Assembly (NCBI RefSeq): GCF_016863175.1
Contig: NZ_BOOJ01000047.1
Coordinates: 1 to 64,000, forward strand
Length of the DNA stretch: 64,000 nucleotides
Source of the DNA: Paraplanobispora siamensis
GTDB lineage: Bacteria > Actinomycetota > Actinomycetes > Streptosporangiales > Streptosporangiaceae
Direction: 5' to 3'
Made by a program: the position numbers and the translations under genes. A model generated the notes under the pieces. The model did no database searches. It was not told the DNA's origin and saw only the letters and a program-made list of their open reading frames with translations. Positions 52,876-62,056 of the stretch are shown here, in pieces (the first letter of the stretch is position 1; each line of letters begins with the position of its first letter).

Positions 52876-53474
52876 CAGTCGTCCTGGTAGCGCTGCTCGC
52901 GCCAGGGGTCGCCGTAGTCGTGGTAGCCGGCGGTCTCCCAGAAGCCCGGCCAGTCCTCGTCCAGCAGCCGGATGCCGCGCACCCACTTGGCCGACTTCCA
53001 GAAGTACAGGTGCGGGACCAGCAGCCGGGCCGGGCCGCCGTGCGCGGGCGTGATCTCCTCGCCCTCGTAGCGGTAGGCGATCCAGGCCTTGCCGTCCAGC
53101 AGGTCCTCCAGCGGCAGGTTGGTGGTGTAACCGCCGTAGGAGTGGACCAGGGCGTAGTCGGCGGCGCTCTCGACGTCCTCCAGCAGCACGTCCAGGGAGA
53201 CGCCCCGCCAGGTGGTGCCGAGCTTGGACCACTTGGTCACGCAGTGGATGTCCACGGTGGGGGTCTCGTACGGCAGCGCCAGCAGCTCCGCCCAGGACCA
53301 GCGGTGCGCCTGCCCGCTCTCGGTCTCGACGGTGAACTCCCAGCGGTCGGTGTCGACCCTGGGGGTCGGCCCTGCCGACAGGACCGGGAAGTCGTCCGTG
53401 AGGTACTGCCCGGGCGGCAGCTTCCCGCCCCCCTCCCGCGCCCTGCCGCGGAAACCCCGCGAGATGATCGCCAT
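52875..53474 (-). CDS. Sulfite oxidase-like molybdopterin-dependent oxidoreductase
   Basis: A 199-residue molybdoenzyme of the SUOX/YedY fold: PTVDIHCVTKWSKLGTTWRGVSLDVLLEDV with Cys78 as the metal ligand, VHSYGGYTTNLPLEDLL, HGGPARLLVPHLYFWKSAKWVRGI. There is no signal peptide, unlike MsrP, so it is probably cytoplasmic. ATG 53474 has GGGGAGG upstream. First gene of a three-gene operon with an FNR-like reductase and a zinc-ribbon protein. Substrate unknown (S- or N-oxide reduction is typical of the family). Confidence 0.9.
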   Translation of the reverse strand: MAIISRGFRGRAREGGGKLPPGQYLTDDFPVLSAGPTPRVDTDRWEFTVETESGQAHRWSWAELLALPYETPTVDIHCVTKWSKLGTTWRGVSLDVLLEDVESAADYALVHSYGGYTTNLPLEDLLDGKAWIAYRYEGEEITPAHGGPARLLVPHLYFWKSAKWVRGIRLLDEDWPGFWETAGYHDYGDPWREQRYQDD

Positions 53475-53592
53475 CAGTCCTCCCCTTCCGTCTGCCGCCG
53501 TGGAACCCGCAGGGACGGAAACCGCGGCCGGAGGGCGGCCCGCGCGTCGCGCGAAGGCGTGGGATCCGGGCGCCCGCCGTACCGGGTCCGTG

Positions 53593-55206
53593 TCAGGCGT
53601 TGCGCACCGCGGCCGCACCGTGCAGCCCCAGCAGCTCGACGCCCCGCTCCCGCATCTCCACCTTGCGGATCTTACCGGTCACCGTCATGGGGAAGCCGTC
53701 GACCACGTGGACGTAGCGGGGGATCTTGTAGTGGGCGAGCCGGCCGGCGCAGAACTCCCTGACGGCCTCGGCGGTCAGCGGCTCGGCGCCGGCCCGCACC
53801 ACGATCCAGGCCATGAGCTCCTCGCCGTACTTCTCGTCCGGCACGCCGACGACCTGCACGTCGGCGATGTCGGGGTGACCGTAGAGGAACTCCTCGATCT
53901 CGCGCGGGTAGATGTTCTCGCCGCCGCGGATCACCATGTCCTTGATCCGGCCGACCACGTTGACGTAGCCGTCCTCGTCCATGGTGGCCAGGTCGCCGGT
54001 GTGCATCCAGCGGGCCTCGTCGATCACCTCGGCGGTCCTGCCCGGCTCGTCCCAGTAGCCGAGCATCACCGAGTAACCCCGGGTGCACAGCTCGCCGGCC
54101 TCGCCGCGCGGCAGCACGAGCCCCGTCTCCGGATGCACGATCTTGATCTCGACGTGCGGCATGACCCGCCCGACGGTCTCGGTACGGCGTGCCAGACCGT
54201 CGTCGCTCCTGGTCATCGTCGAGACGGGCGAGGTCTCCGTCATGCCGTAGCAGATGGCGACCTCCTCCATGTTCATCTCGCCGACGACGCGCTTCATCAC
54301 CTCGACGGGGCACGGGGAGCCGGCCATGATGCCGGTGCGCAGGCCGGCCAGGTCGTACTCCCCGGCCAGGGCGAGCTCGGCGATGAACATGGTCGGCACG
54401 CCGTACAGCGAGGTGCAGCGCTCATCCTGTACGGCGCGCAGGGTCGCCGCGGGGTCGAAGCCCGCCGAGGGGATGACCACGCACGCGCCGTGGGAGGCGG
54501 CCCCGAGGTTGCCCATGACCATGCCGAAGCAGTGGTAGAAGGGCACGGGCAGGCACACCCGGTCGGTCTCGCCGTAGTGCAGGAGCTCGCCGACGAAGTA
54601 GCCGTTGTTGAGGATGTTGTGGTGCGACAGCGTCGCCCCCTTGGGGAATCCCGTGGTCCCCGAGGTGTACTGGATGTTGATCGGGTCGTCGAAGGCGAGC
54701 GTGGCCGCCCGCTCGCGCAGGCTGTGCGCGGGGGCCCGCTCCGCCAGGAGACCGGTCCAGGACTCCTCGCCGACGCAGACCGCGTCGCCGAACCCGATCT
54801 CCTCGACCATCGCCCGGTAGTCGGCCCCCCGGTGGCCGGCCGTGCTGATCAGCAGCCGCATCCCGGACTGCTCGACCACGTACGCCAGCTCGTGGCTGCG
54901 GTAGGCCGGGTTGACGTTGACCAGGACGGCGCCGATCTTCGCAGTCGCGTACTGCACGAACACCCACTCGGGGACGTTGGGCGCCCAGATGCCCACCCGG
55001 TCGCCCTTGGCGATCCCCCGGGCCAGCAGTGCCAGGGCGAGCCCGTCGACCTCGGCGTTCAGCTCCGCGTAGGTCCACCGGCGCCCGCTCGGCACGTCGA
55101 CGAGCGCCTCCCGGTCACCGAACCGCCGGACGGTCCGCTCGAAGTTCTCTCCGATGGTCTCGCCGAGCAGCGGGCTGTCCGCCGTCGTGCTGGAGTAAGA
55201 CAACAT
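53593..55206 (-). CDS. Fatty-acid/acyl-CoA synthetase (AMP-dependent ligase)
   Basis: A 537-residue ANL-superfamily enzyme that activates a carboxylic acid with ATP and joins it to CoA. Motifs: [22 protein letters not shown] (A3), [12 protein letters not shown] (A5), [39 protein letters not shown] (A7-A8) and [17 protein letters not shown] (A10 Lys). Length and motifs match medium/long-chain acyl-CoA synthetases of actinobacteria. ATG 55206 starts at [13 protein letters not shown]. Chain length of the substrate is not predictable. Confidence 0.93.
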   Translation of the reverse strand: MLSYSSTTADSPLLGETIGENFERTVRRFGDREALVDVPSGRRWTYAELNAEVDGLALALLARGIAKGDRVGIWAPNVPEWVFVQYATAKIGAVLVNVNPAYRSHELAYVVEQSGMRLLISTAGHRGADYRAMVEEIGFGDAVCVGEESWTGLLAERAPAHSLRERAATLAFDDPINIQYTSGTTGFPKGATLSHHNILNNGYFVGELLHYGETDRVCLPVPFYHCFGMVMGNLGAASHGACVVIPSAGFDPAATLRAVQDERCTSLYGVPTMFIAELALAGEYDLAGLRTGIMAGSPCPVEVMKRVVGEMNMEEVAICYGMTETSPVSTMTRSDDGLARRTETVGRVMPHVEIKIVHPETGLVLPRGEAGELCTRGYSVMLGYWDEPGRTAEVIDEARWMHTGDLATMDEDGYVNVVGRIKDMVIRGGENIYPREIEEFLYGHPDIADVQVVGVPDEKYGEELMAWIVVRAGAEPLTAEAVREFCAGRLAHYKIPRYVHVVDGFPMTVTGKIRKVEMRERGVELLGLHGAAAVRNA

Positions 55207-55325
55207 GCGCACAGTGTCCGTCCGCGGAGCCGCCCCGGCCACCCCGCGGAGCCCGCGGGCCGCAGCCGGTCAGGCCCGCCGGCCGACCGGCGGCGCCCGC
55301 TTCCGCCCGGTTCCGAGGTGCCCGG

Positions 55326-55976
55326 TCAGGACTCGGACGACTCCCCGGGCACGGCGGTGTAGGCGGCCGTGACGCGGTCGGCGGCGGCCCGGGCCTGCGC
55401 CTCGTCCGTGCCCGCCGCGATGCTCGCGTCCCGCCACGCCTGGCTGCTGAGCGTCGTGAAACGCCTGCCCTCCTCGGACATCGGCCAGGCCGCGGCCTCC
55501 TGCGGGTCGACGCCCGCCCCGGACGACAGGTGCAGGGCCAGGCCCATCAGCGCCATGTCCCAGCCGATGCCGACCGCGCCCGGGCCGTACTCGGCCCACA
55601 GGTGGTCGTCGACGTGGGCGACGTGCTCCAGCTCGAAACGGGTGCCGCCACCGGCCTCCGGCGTCAGCCGGACCTCGATCCAGCTGACCATCCCGCCGTT
55701 CTCCCACGTGGCGGCGAAGCTCCGCGGCGGGTCGCACCGCTCGATCGTCCCGCTGGCGTTGCCCTCGATCCGGTAGTGGCCGCCGACCTTCAGCTCCCCC
55801 GAGACGGGCATGAACCACCGGGAGATGCGCTCGGGGTCGGTGCAGGCGTCCCAGACGTCCTCGACGGGGGCGTCGTAGGCCTGGCCGACGGTCATGGTGC
55901 GGGCCTCTCCCGCCTCCAGCACCCGGCTGCCGAGCGTGCGCCGCACCGCGTTGATCTGACTGGTCACATCGATCAT
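55326..55976 (-). CDS. SRPBCC (AHSA1/START-like) domain protein
   Basis: A 216-residue protein with an activator-of-Hsp90-like fold: ARTMTVGQAYDAPVEDVWDACTDPERISRWFMPVSGELKVGGHYRIEGNASGTIERCDPPRSFAATWENGGMVSWIEVRL. A C-terminal helical part follows (GIGWDMALMGLALHLSSG, SEEGRRFTTLSSQAWRDASIAAG). Such proteins bind hydrophobic ligands and are usually run by an ArsR repressor. None is adjacent, but its promoter carries ACTTATATAAGT, like the ArsR gene at 17066-17464. It is last in line after the lanthipeptide genes on the same strand, beyond a terminator. Confidence 0.87.
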   Translation of the reverse strand: MIDVTSQINAVRRTLGSRVLEAGEARTMTVGQAYDAPVEDVWDACTDPERISRWFMPVSGELKVGGHYRIEGNASGTIERCDPPRSFAATWENGGMVSWIEVRLTPEAGGGTRFELEHVAHVDDHLWAEYGPGAVGIGWDMALMGLALHLSSGAGVDPQEAAAWPMSEEGRRFTTLSSQAWRDASIAAGTDEAQARAAADRVTAAYTAVPGESSES

Positions 55977-56038
55977 GAGCTTCTTCTTCCCTTCTCCGCA
56001 CGCCGGTCGCGCGCACAGGAAGGAAACTAACAGCGGCT

Positions 56039-56050
56039 ACTTATATAAGT
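56039..56050. promoter_or_regulatory. AT-rich palindrome before the SRPBCC gene
   Basis: ACTTATATAAGT is a perfect 12-bp palindrome, 63 bp upstream of the SRPBCC start. Its core CTTATATAA is shared with the ArsR promoter site at 17486-17498, so it is a candidate ArsR operator, 38 kb from the regulator gene. Confidence 0.6.
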
Positions 56051-56095
56051 CAACGGCTATAGGGGGCGGATTCGAACATCCGGCCGAACACGCGG

Positions 56096-56122
56096 GAGCC
56101 CCCGGTCCCGGACCGGGGGCTC
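56096..56122 (-). terminator. Hairpin after the lanthipeptide precursor gene
   Basis: GAGCCCCCGGTCC (56096-56108) and its exact complement (56110-56122) flank a single base; folding would use an inner loop of about 7 nt. It lies 46 bp after the precursor stop codon and separates the lanthipeptide genes from the SRPBCC gene. Confidence 0.65.
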
Positions 56123-56167
56123 GTGGCGACCGCCGGACCGGTGCCTCGTCCGGCCGGCGGTGCGTCG

Positions 56168-56341
56168 TCAGATCTGGGTTCCGGTCGGCGAACAGTGCGT
56201 CGTCCTGGTGATCTCCGTACACGTCGTCTTGTTCGTCTTGGTGATCGTGCAGCAGGCCGCACGGCCGTGCACGCCGAGCTCGGCGAGCCCCACCTCCGGC
56301 AACATCTGCAGAGCGGACACCGAAGTGACCACGTTGCCCAT
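56168..56341 (-). CDS. Class IV lanthipeptide precursor peptide (LanA)
   Basis: A 57-residue peptide. The leader part (MGNVVTSVSALQMLPEVGLAELG) has the LQMLPE stretch resembling class III/IV leader motifs. The Thr/Cys-rich core (AACCTITKTNKTTCTEITRTTHCSPTG...) has four Cys and about twelve Ser/Thr, ideal for dehydration and (methyl)lanthionine closure. It ends TQI. ATG 56341 is chosen with GAGGTG upstream; a GTG 9 bp earlier could also start. It lies 24 bp after lanL on the same strand, so the modifying enzyme is encoded first. Leader cleavage site unknown. Confidence 0.8.
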   Translation of the reverse strand: MGNVVTSVSALQMLPEVGLAELGVHGRAACCTITKTNKTTCTEITRTTHCSPTGTQI

Positions 56342-56365
56342 GGTCTTCACCTCCCTCCTACGTCC

Positions 56366-58984
56366 TCAGTCGGTCATGAACGGGCTCGCTCCGCCGTACT
56401 GGAGGCGGTGCAGGAAGGCGAGCGCGCCCGAGAGACCCACGCCGTAGTCGGGGACGACCGCGACGCCGGTCTCATCCGGGATGAGCAGGCGGCCCTCCCG
56501 GACGATGTACTGCAGGCACATGCACACCGCCAGATCGTCCGCCCAGCGGCGGTAGCGCCCGTCGCCGGTGAGATCTGCCATGTCCAGCAGGAAGTGGCCG
56601 TTGCCCGCCAGCCCGTGGCAGATCGACGGCGTCATGTGCCAGCGCGTGCGATGGACGGCGACGGCCGCGAGCGCGGCCAGCTCGCCGTAGCGTTCGACGC
56701 CGGTGGCCCGCCACAGCCGAGCCAGGAACAGCCCGGCCCCGGCGGCGCCGTTGCACCAGTAGGCCAGCCGGCCCGGGTCGTCGGGCGCCTGCCCCCACCA
56801 GGCGGCCCCCTCCTCGCGGACGGCCGCGGCCACCAGGGTGTCCCCCGCCAGGCGGGCCAGCTCCAGGCAGTCGGACCGGCCGGTGACCTGCGCCGCGTTC
56901 AGCAGCGCGTACCCGACGCCCGCGCTGCCGTGCGCGAAGCCGTAGTGCGTCGCGCCGGCGAAGTGGGAGTCGAGCTCCGCCGGCACCGGCCAGAACACGC
57001 CGTCGTCCCGCCGCGAGGCCGCCGCGACCAGCCCGTCGGCGCACCGGTCGATCCGGTCCCGCAGCTCCCGCCGCCCGCCGTCCCGCCACAGCCGCACATG
57101 GGTCAGGGTGCTGCCGGCCGTGCCGTGGCACACGTCGGAGATGGGCCAGGCGATCGGCAGGCCCATGGCCAGCTCGGCCGCCCGGCCGGCCAGCCCGGCG
57201 TCGTCCAGGACCCGCGCCGCCTCGTGCAGCGCCCAGACGGTGCCCGAGCGCCCGAACTGCAGGCCGGGCAGCGTGACCGGCTCCCGGGCCGCGCGCCGTT
57301 CCATCCAGCCGCACGCCGTACGCAGCGGTCCGGCCAGGGCCGGGTCGGTCGCGGTGAGGCGGGCCAGCACGGCGACCACCCCGGCGGCGCCGTGCTGGAC
57401 GTTGCACGGGTCGGTGCTCTCGCCGAAGCGGCCGGAGGGCCACAGGCGCTCGGGGTCGTCGGGCCTCATCTGCGCCAGCAGGTAGGCGGTGCCGTCGGCC
57501 AGCAGCCGTCCGGGGTCGGTGGCGGAGCGCCGGGAGGGCGGCGGCGTCCCGGGACGGCGCACGAACGCCCCGGCCCGCAGGGCCGTCCAGCGCCGCCCGG
57601 GGTCGCCGTCCATCAGGCCGGAGATCAGCGGGGCCAGGCGCCGGGCGGCCTCGCCGTGCTCGGCGGCCAGTGTGGTCCAGTCCTCCAGGACGTCCCTGGC
57701 CGGGCGGCCGTACGTCTCGTCCTCGGGGAGCACGGGCTTGCGCCCGGTGGCGACGAGGAAGACCAGCGCGCCCAGCCCGTAGCAGTCCGCCTCGGGGGTG
57801 GCGGCCACCGGGCCGGGGCCCCCGAGGCACTCGGGGGCGATGTAGCCGGGGGTGCCGACCACCTCGACGACCCGCCCGGCGGGGACCGCGAACTCCAGGT
57901 CGACGAGCCGGACCCGGCCGTCGTCGGAGACCATCACGTTCCCCGGGGAGATGTCGCGCAGCACCAGCCCGGCCTCGTGGACGGCCGACACCAGCCGGAC
58001 CAGGCCGCCTGCCAGCGCGCGGGCCATCGGCCAGGGCGGGCCGGGCTCGCTGCCGGGCCGCTCGCCGACCCAGCGCTCCAGCGAGCGGCCGGACACCAGC
58101 TCCTCCACCAGGAACAGGTGCCCCTCCTGCTCGAACAGGTCGATCCTGCCCGGCACGACGCCCAGGGGCGCCAGCCGGTCCAGGGCGGCGGCCTCGTCGC
58201 GGAGCCGGTCGCGGATGTCCGTCCCGTCGGCGCTCGCCTCCAGGTACGGCCGGGCCTGCTTGATGATCACTTCCCGGCCGGTGCGGGTGTCGGTCCCCCG
58301 GAAGACGCCGCCCTTGGTGGTGTGGCGGTAGGCCACACGCGCCAGGTAGCGCCCCTTGAGCAGCACCTCGGGGGGCCGCTCGGGCCGGGGCTCGGGGGCC
58401 ACGTAGCCGGGGAACGGGGACGGGGCCCACCGCGGCGCGCTGAACCAGGCGTTGCGCCGGTCCTCGACGGGGGAACCCGCGGGATCGACGAGCAGGTACC
58501 TGTAGTCCCCGTCCATGGTGAGCTCGCGGCGGCCGTGGAAGACGCCGTAGCGGTAGTGGACAAGGCTTCCCGGCCGGTAGGGGCGGTCGGAGAGGATCTC
58601 CGGCCCCTGTAGGCCGCGGGTGGCACGGTCCAATTCCGCGGCGAGCTCCCGGAAGTGGTCGTCGTCGTCGGGATAGGCCGTGATGAACTTGCCCGCCCCT
58701 CCCCGGTCGAACATGCGCGAGCCGAGCAGGTCGACGTGCTCGGGGGTGCGGGCGAACTTGAACGCGCAGCCCCGGCCGGCCAGCACGCCCGCGCTCCGGT
58801 CCAGGACCGCGGGCGCCGAGCCGCCGGTGGCCGACACGTGCAGCTTCCAGCCCTGGTCGCGGGCGCCGTGACCGTCGGGGGTGACGAAGCACCAGAACTC
58901 GTCCGTCCTGATGTCCCAGGTCCGGGCCCCGTCCGCGCGGGACAGGGCCGCGCGGACGATGTCGATCAGCGGTGAGCCGTCCAT
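56366..58984 (-). CDS. lanL: Class IV lanthipeptide synthetase (LanL)
   Basis: An 872-residue three-domain enzyme. Residues 1-200: phospho-Ser/Thr lyase-like part (GCAFKFARTPEHVDLLGSR). 205-475: kinase domain with Lys242 (REVIIKQ), RDISPGNV (Asp344, Asn349) and VDLEFA (Asp362) in place of HRD and DFG. 490-872: LanC-like cyclase with Cys744 (YWCNGAAG), Cys789 and His790 (ICHGLAGN), the three zinc ligands. Keeping all three separates class IV LanL from class III LanKC. It phosphorylates and dehydrates Ser/Thr, then closes thioether rings. No dedicated transporter or protease gene lies beside it. Confidence 0.92.
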   Translation of the reverse strand: MDGSPLIDIVRAALSRADGARTWDIRTDEFWCFVTPDGHGARDQGWKLHVSATGGSAPAVLDRSAGVLAGRGCAFKFARTPEHVDLLGSRMFDRGGAGKFITAYPDDDDHFRELAAELDRATRGLQGPEILSDRPYRPGSLVHYRYGVFHGRRELTMDGDYRYLLVDPAGSPVEDRRNAWFSAPRWAPSPFPGYVAPEPRPERPPEVLLKGRYLARVAYRHTTKGGVFRGTDTRTGREVIIKQARPYLEASADGTDIRDRLRDEAAALDRLAPLGVVPGRIDLFEQEGHLFLVEELVSGRSLERWVGERPGSEPGPPWPMARALAGGLVRLVSAVHEAGLVLRDISPGNVMVSDDGRVRLVDLEFAVPAGRVVEVVGTPGYIAPECLGGPGPVAATPEADCYGLGALVFLVATGRKPVLPEDETYGRPARDVLEDWTTLAAEHGEAARRLAPLISGLMDGDPGRRWTALRAGAFVRRPGTPPPSRRSATDPGRLLADGTAYLLAQMRPDDPERLWPSGRFGESTDPCNVQHGAAGVVAVLARLTATDPALAGPLRTACGWMERRAAREPVTLPGLQFGRSGTVWALHEAARVLDDAGLAGRAAELAMGLPIAWPISDVCHGTAGSTLTHVRLWRDGGRRELRDRIDRCADGLVAAASRRDDGVFWPVPAELDSHFAGATHYGFAHGSAGVGYALLNAAQVTGRSDCLELARLAGDTLVAAAVREEGAAWWGQAPDDPGRLAYWCNGAAGAGLFLARLWRATGVERYGELAALAAVAVHRTRWHMTPSICHGLAGNGHFLLDMADLTGDGRYRRWADDLAVCMCLQYIVREGRLLIPDETGVAVVPDYGVGLSGALAFLHRLQYGGASPFMTD

Positions 58985-59061
58985 GCGCAGACGATGACGG
59001 GGCGCCCGGACGCCGACTACGTATTTTTATGGATAGACGGATCGGTTATCCCGGGTTGCCC
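58985..59061 (-). promoter_or_regulatory. Promoter region of the lanL-lanA pair
   Basis: A short AT-rich patch (TATTTTTATGG, 59021-59031) stands out in the 77-bp gap. On the minus strand it offers TAAAAAT (59024-59030) as a -10-like element about 40 bp before lanL. No -35 could be fixed and no strong ribosome-binding site precedes the lanL ATG. Confidence 0.35.
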
Positions 59062-60618
59062 TCAGAACTTCTTCGACCGCCGCAGCCCGGGCGGACGGCC
59101 GTCGGGGTCCACCGCGATGCGGTACATCGGCAGGGCCAGCGTCCTGCGCAGCCGGCTCAGCTTCGGGTTCGGGTGCGGGCGCAGCCGTCCGGGCGGGCGC
59201 GGGCCCGCGCGGCCGCCGCGGTGCCACGCCTCCAGCTCCGCCGCGGTCCTGGCGAACTCCTCGAAGGCGATCTTGGGATCGCACAGGTCGTCCACGTCGG
59301 ACGGGTCGCGATCCAGGTGCTCGGCCGCCAACGCCAGGCGCAGCTCCCGGGGGAAGCGGCCGGCCCCGCCGGGCGGGCGCGGGTCGGGCTCCTCGTCGAT
59401 CACCGTGCAGCTCAGCTCCGAGTCGTAGGTCCACGACCGCAGGTTGACGTTGTCCGAGCCGATCGAGGCCCACACGTCGTCGACCACGCACACCTTGGCG
59501 TGGACGTACACCGGCGTGCCCTCGTGGTTCTCGATGTCGTAGACAGCGACCCGGTCCCCGCCGGCCTTCTGCAGCCTGACCAGCGCGTCGGCCCTGCCGA
59601 TCAGGCTCGCCGGCCCGGCGAGCCAGCCGTCCTGGTCGGGGTGGCGGGGCACCACGATGATCATGCGCAGCTCCGGCTCCCGCTCCAGGGCCTCGGCGAA
59701 CGGCTCGATCACCTCGGTGGACCACAGGTACTGGTCCTCCAGGTAGACGAGCGAGCTCGCCGCCCCCAGCACCTTGTGGTAGGCCCTGGCCACGCTCCGC
59801 TCCCCCTGCGGCGCGAACGGGTAGGCGCTGCGCCGGTAGGGATAGGTCCGCAGCAGCTGTACGGCCTGCGTCCCCACGGGCTCCGGGGGCGGTCCCGGGT
59901 CCGGCAGCGGCGGCACGTCGTCCATCCGCTCGAAGTGGTCGCGCAGGCGCTTGATCGGGTGGCGGGTCTCCGGGGCGGGGTCCTCCCAGCGCTCGTAGAA
60001 GACCTTCTCCACCTCGGCCACGGCCGGGCCCCTGATCATCGCCTGGACGTCGTGCCAGGGCGGCCGGTCGCCGTAGACCCCGGGCATGGCCACGGTCTGC
60101 GGGTCGCCCCGGTGCATGCCGTCGTCCCGGCGGCTGTGGCACAGGTCGATCCCGCCGAGGAAGGCCACGTCCCGGGAGGCGTCCTCGTCGTGGCGCATGA
60201 TGACGAACTTCTGGTGGTGCGACCCGCCGGGCCGTACCCGGGTGTCGAGCAGGCACTGGCCGCCGGCGGCCTCGATCTTCTCGCCGAGATGCCTGTTCTC
60301 CTCGGAGCTGAAGCGCAGCCAGTCCAGGTGCGAGCGCCAGATCAGCCCCCTGACCAGCGCTCCCCTGCCCGCCGCCCGCGCCATCGCCTCCGCGATCGCG
60401 GGACCTCCGTCCGCGAGCCGCTCGTCGGGATCTCCGCGCCAGTCGGCGAACAGCAGCAGGTCGTCCTCGCCGAGCCGGTCGATGTGGGCCTGGAGCTCGG
60501 CGAAATAAGCGGCACCGTGGATGAGCGGGCGCACGAGGTTGCCCGTCGACCAGGCGTCGAGCTTGGTCGCGGGGTTGCCCCGCTCCTCATCGGTGAGGAA
60601 CCAGTCCTCAAGTTTCAC
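59062..60618 (-). CDS. Phospholipase D-like protein
   Basis: A 518-residue PLD-superfamily enzyme with two HKD half-sites: PGGSHHQKFVIMRHDEDASRDVAFLGGIDLC and VYVHAKVCVVDDVWASIGSDNVNLRSW. Between them are YHKVLGAASSLVYLEDQYLWSTEVI and an ILMVVP-like strand (RMIIVVPRHPDQ). There is no signal peptide. It probably hydrolyses phosphodiesters of phospholipids or nucleic acids. The start is GTG 60618 with only a weak ribosome-binding site. It is in the same direction as lanL, 77 bp upstream, but no functional link is evident. Confidence 0.88.
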   Translation of the reverse strand: MKLEDWFLTDEERGNPATKLDAWSTGNLVRPLIHGAAYFAELQAHIDRLGEDDLLLFADWRGDPDERLADGGPAIAEAMARAAGRGALVRGLIWRSHLDWLRFSSEENRHLGEKIEAAGGQCLLDTRVRPGGSHHQKFVIMRHDEDASRDVAFLGGIDLCHSRRDDGMHRGDPQTVAMPGVYGDRPPWHDVQAMIRGPAVAEVEKVFYERWEDPAPETRHPIKRLRDHFERMDDVPPLPDPGPPPEPVGTQAVQLLRTYPYRRSAYPFAPQGERSVARAYHKVLGAASSLVYLEDQYLWSTEVIEPFAEALEREPELRMIIVVPRHPDQDGWLAGPASLIGRADALVRLQKAGGDRVAVYDIENHEGTPVYVHAKVCVVDDVWASIGSDNVNLRSWTYDSELSCTVIDEEPDPRPPGGAGRFPRELRLALAAEHLDRDPSDVDDLCDPKIAFEEFARTAAELEAWHRGGRAGPRPPGRLRPHPNPKLSRLRRTLALPMYRIAVDPDGRPPGLRRSKKF

Positions 60619-60831
60619 GTGCTTCTGCTACCCGGTCACCGCGCGGACATTCCCCTCCGGAGATCGGCTGACAGGAAACTGGCCCCGCCCGGCAGCTTGC
60701 GGCCAGCGTCCGCCCTGCTCTCCGGGCCGTCCGGAGCGGAGCATTGCCATGAGAGAACCGACCGGCTCACCGTACGATCCGTCGCCGAGCAGGCGATCAG
60801 GTCGAGGGAGCGACCACAGAAAGCAGCGGAC
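60619..60831. other. Divergent intergenic region, PLD-like / tyrA
   Basis: 213 bp that must hold the promoters of both genes. No repeat, RNA gene or clear operator was seen. Confidence 0.4.
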
Positions 60832-61905
60832 ATGGCCATCCACGACATCCAGCAGATCTCCGGGCGAGCCGGTTCCGGAGCCGCGGGCTCCGAACTCCGC
60901 CACGGCGCACGCCCCCAGACCCGCCCCACCGCTCCGGACGGCGCAGGCCCCGCGTCGCGACCGGCTCATCGCGACGGGGACGTGGCGCTGCGACCGGCCC
61001 GCCGGGACACCGGGGGCGGGCCGGCGATCCGCCGTGTCTCGGTGATCGGGTGCGGGCTGATCGGCACCTCCGTGGCGCTCGCGCTGCGGCGGCTGGGCGT
61101 GCGGGTGACGCTGGCCGACCACGACCCGCGGTCGCTGCTGCAGGCGGTGCGCATGGGGGCGGGCGTCGCGCTGCCCGCCGACGCGCCCCCCGCCGACGTG
61201 GTGGTCATCGCCACCCCGCCCTCGGCGGTCGCCGCCACGCTGCGCGAGGCCCAGGCCCGCGGGCTGGGCGCCGTCTACACCGACGTCGCCAGCACCAAGG
61301 CGCGCATCCTCGCAGAGGCCGCGCTCGCCGGGTGCGACCTGACGAGCTACGTGCCCGGGCACCCGATGGCCGGGCGCGAGCTGTCGGGCCCGGGCGCCGC
61401 CCGCGCGGACCTGTTCGACGGCCGGCGCTGGGCCCTGTGCCCGCACCCGCGGGTCTCGCCGCACGCGATGCGGGCCGTGGGCGAGCTGGTCGCGGCCTGC
61501 GGGGCGCGGGCCGTGCCGATCGGACCGCAGGAGCACGACCGGGCCGCCGCCGCGGTCTCGCACGCGCCGTACGTGGTCTCGGCGGCGCTGGCGGCCAGGT
61601 TCGCCGACGGCGACCGGTCGGCGCTGTCGCTGGCGGGGACGGGGTTGTGGGACGTGACCCGGGTCGCGGGCAGCCCCGCCGGTCTGTGGTGCGACATCCT
61701 CGGGCAGAACGCGGAGCCGGTCGCCGAGCATCTGGAGGCCGTGGCGCGCGACCTGGCCGCCGTCGCCTCGGCGCTGCGGGCTCCGGGAGGTACGGCCTCC
61801 GCCACGGTGGCCGAGCTGCTGGGCCGGGGCAACCGGGGCCGCGAGCTCATCGCCGGCGCCTACCCGGCGGTCACGGAGCCGGCGCAGGAGACCGCCGCGG
61901 CCTGA
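60832..61905 (+). CDS. tyrA: Prephenate dehydrogenase family protein
   Basis: A 357-residue NAD(P)-dependent enzyme of tyrosine biosynthesis (prephenate to 4-hydroxyphenylpyruvate). The Rossmann loop VSVIGCGLIGTSVALALRRLG begins at residue 69; GHPMAGRELSGPGAARADLFDGRRWALCPH and EHDRAAAAVSHAPYVVSAALAARFADG are family segments. The first 65 residues are low complexity and may be untranslated or a linker; GTG 60979 is an alternative start. No other shikimate-pathway gene is nearby. A strong hairpin follows. Confidence 0.88.
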   Translation: MAIHDIQQISGRAGSGAAGSELRHGARPQTRPTAPDGAGPASRPAHRDGDVALRPARRDTGGGPAIRRVSVIGCGLIGTSVALALRRLGVRVTLADHDPRSLLQAVRMGAGVALPADAPPADVVVIATPPSAVAATLREAQARGLGAVYTDVASTKARILAEAALAGCDLTSYVPGHPMAGRELSGPGAARADLFDGRRWALCPHPRVSPHAMRAVGELVAACGARAVPIGPQEHDRAAAAVSHAPYVVSAALAARFADGDRSALSLAGTGLWDVTRVAGSPAGLWCDILGQNAEPVAEHLEAVARDLAAVASALRAPGGTASATVAELLGRGNRGRELIAGAYPAVTEPAQETAAA

Positions 61906-61931
61906 GGGCCGGGGAAGGCCGGGAAAAAGAC

Positions 61932-61962
61932 GCTCCGCGGCCCGTGTGACGGGCCGCGGAGC
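61932..61962. terminator. Strong bidirectional hairpin terminator
   Basis: Perfect 14-bp arms (GCTCCGCGGCCCGT and its complement) with a 3-nt loop GTG. The plus strand ends in CTTTCC and the minus strand in GTCTTTTTCCC, so it can stop both tyrA and the convergent flavoprotein gene. Confidence 0.88.
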
Positions 61963-62056
61963 CTTTCCAACCGGCGGGGAGGCGCGGGGTTGGGAGCTTC
62001 GATGTCCTCGGGCGCTTCCGGGTGTCCCCGAAGGCGCCGGACGCCTCAGATGTGCC

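Noticed and set aside
56067-56082. GGATTCGAACATCC resembles the T-arm of a tRNA on the minus strand.
   Set aside because: The possible stem has a 6-nt loop, the other arms and the acceptor stem are missing, and the bases form a simple CGGAT/ATCCG inverted repeat instead.
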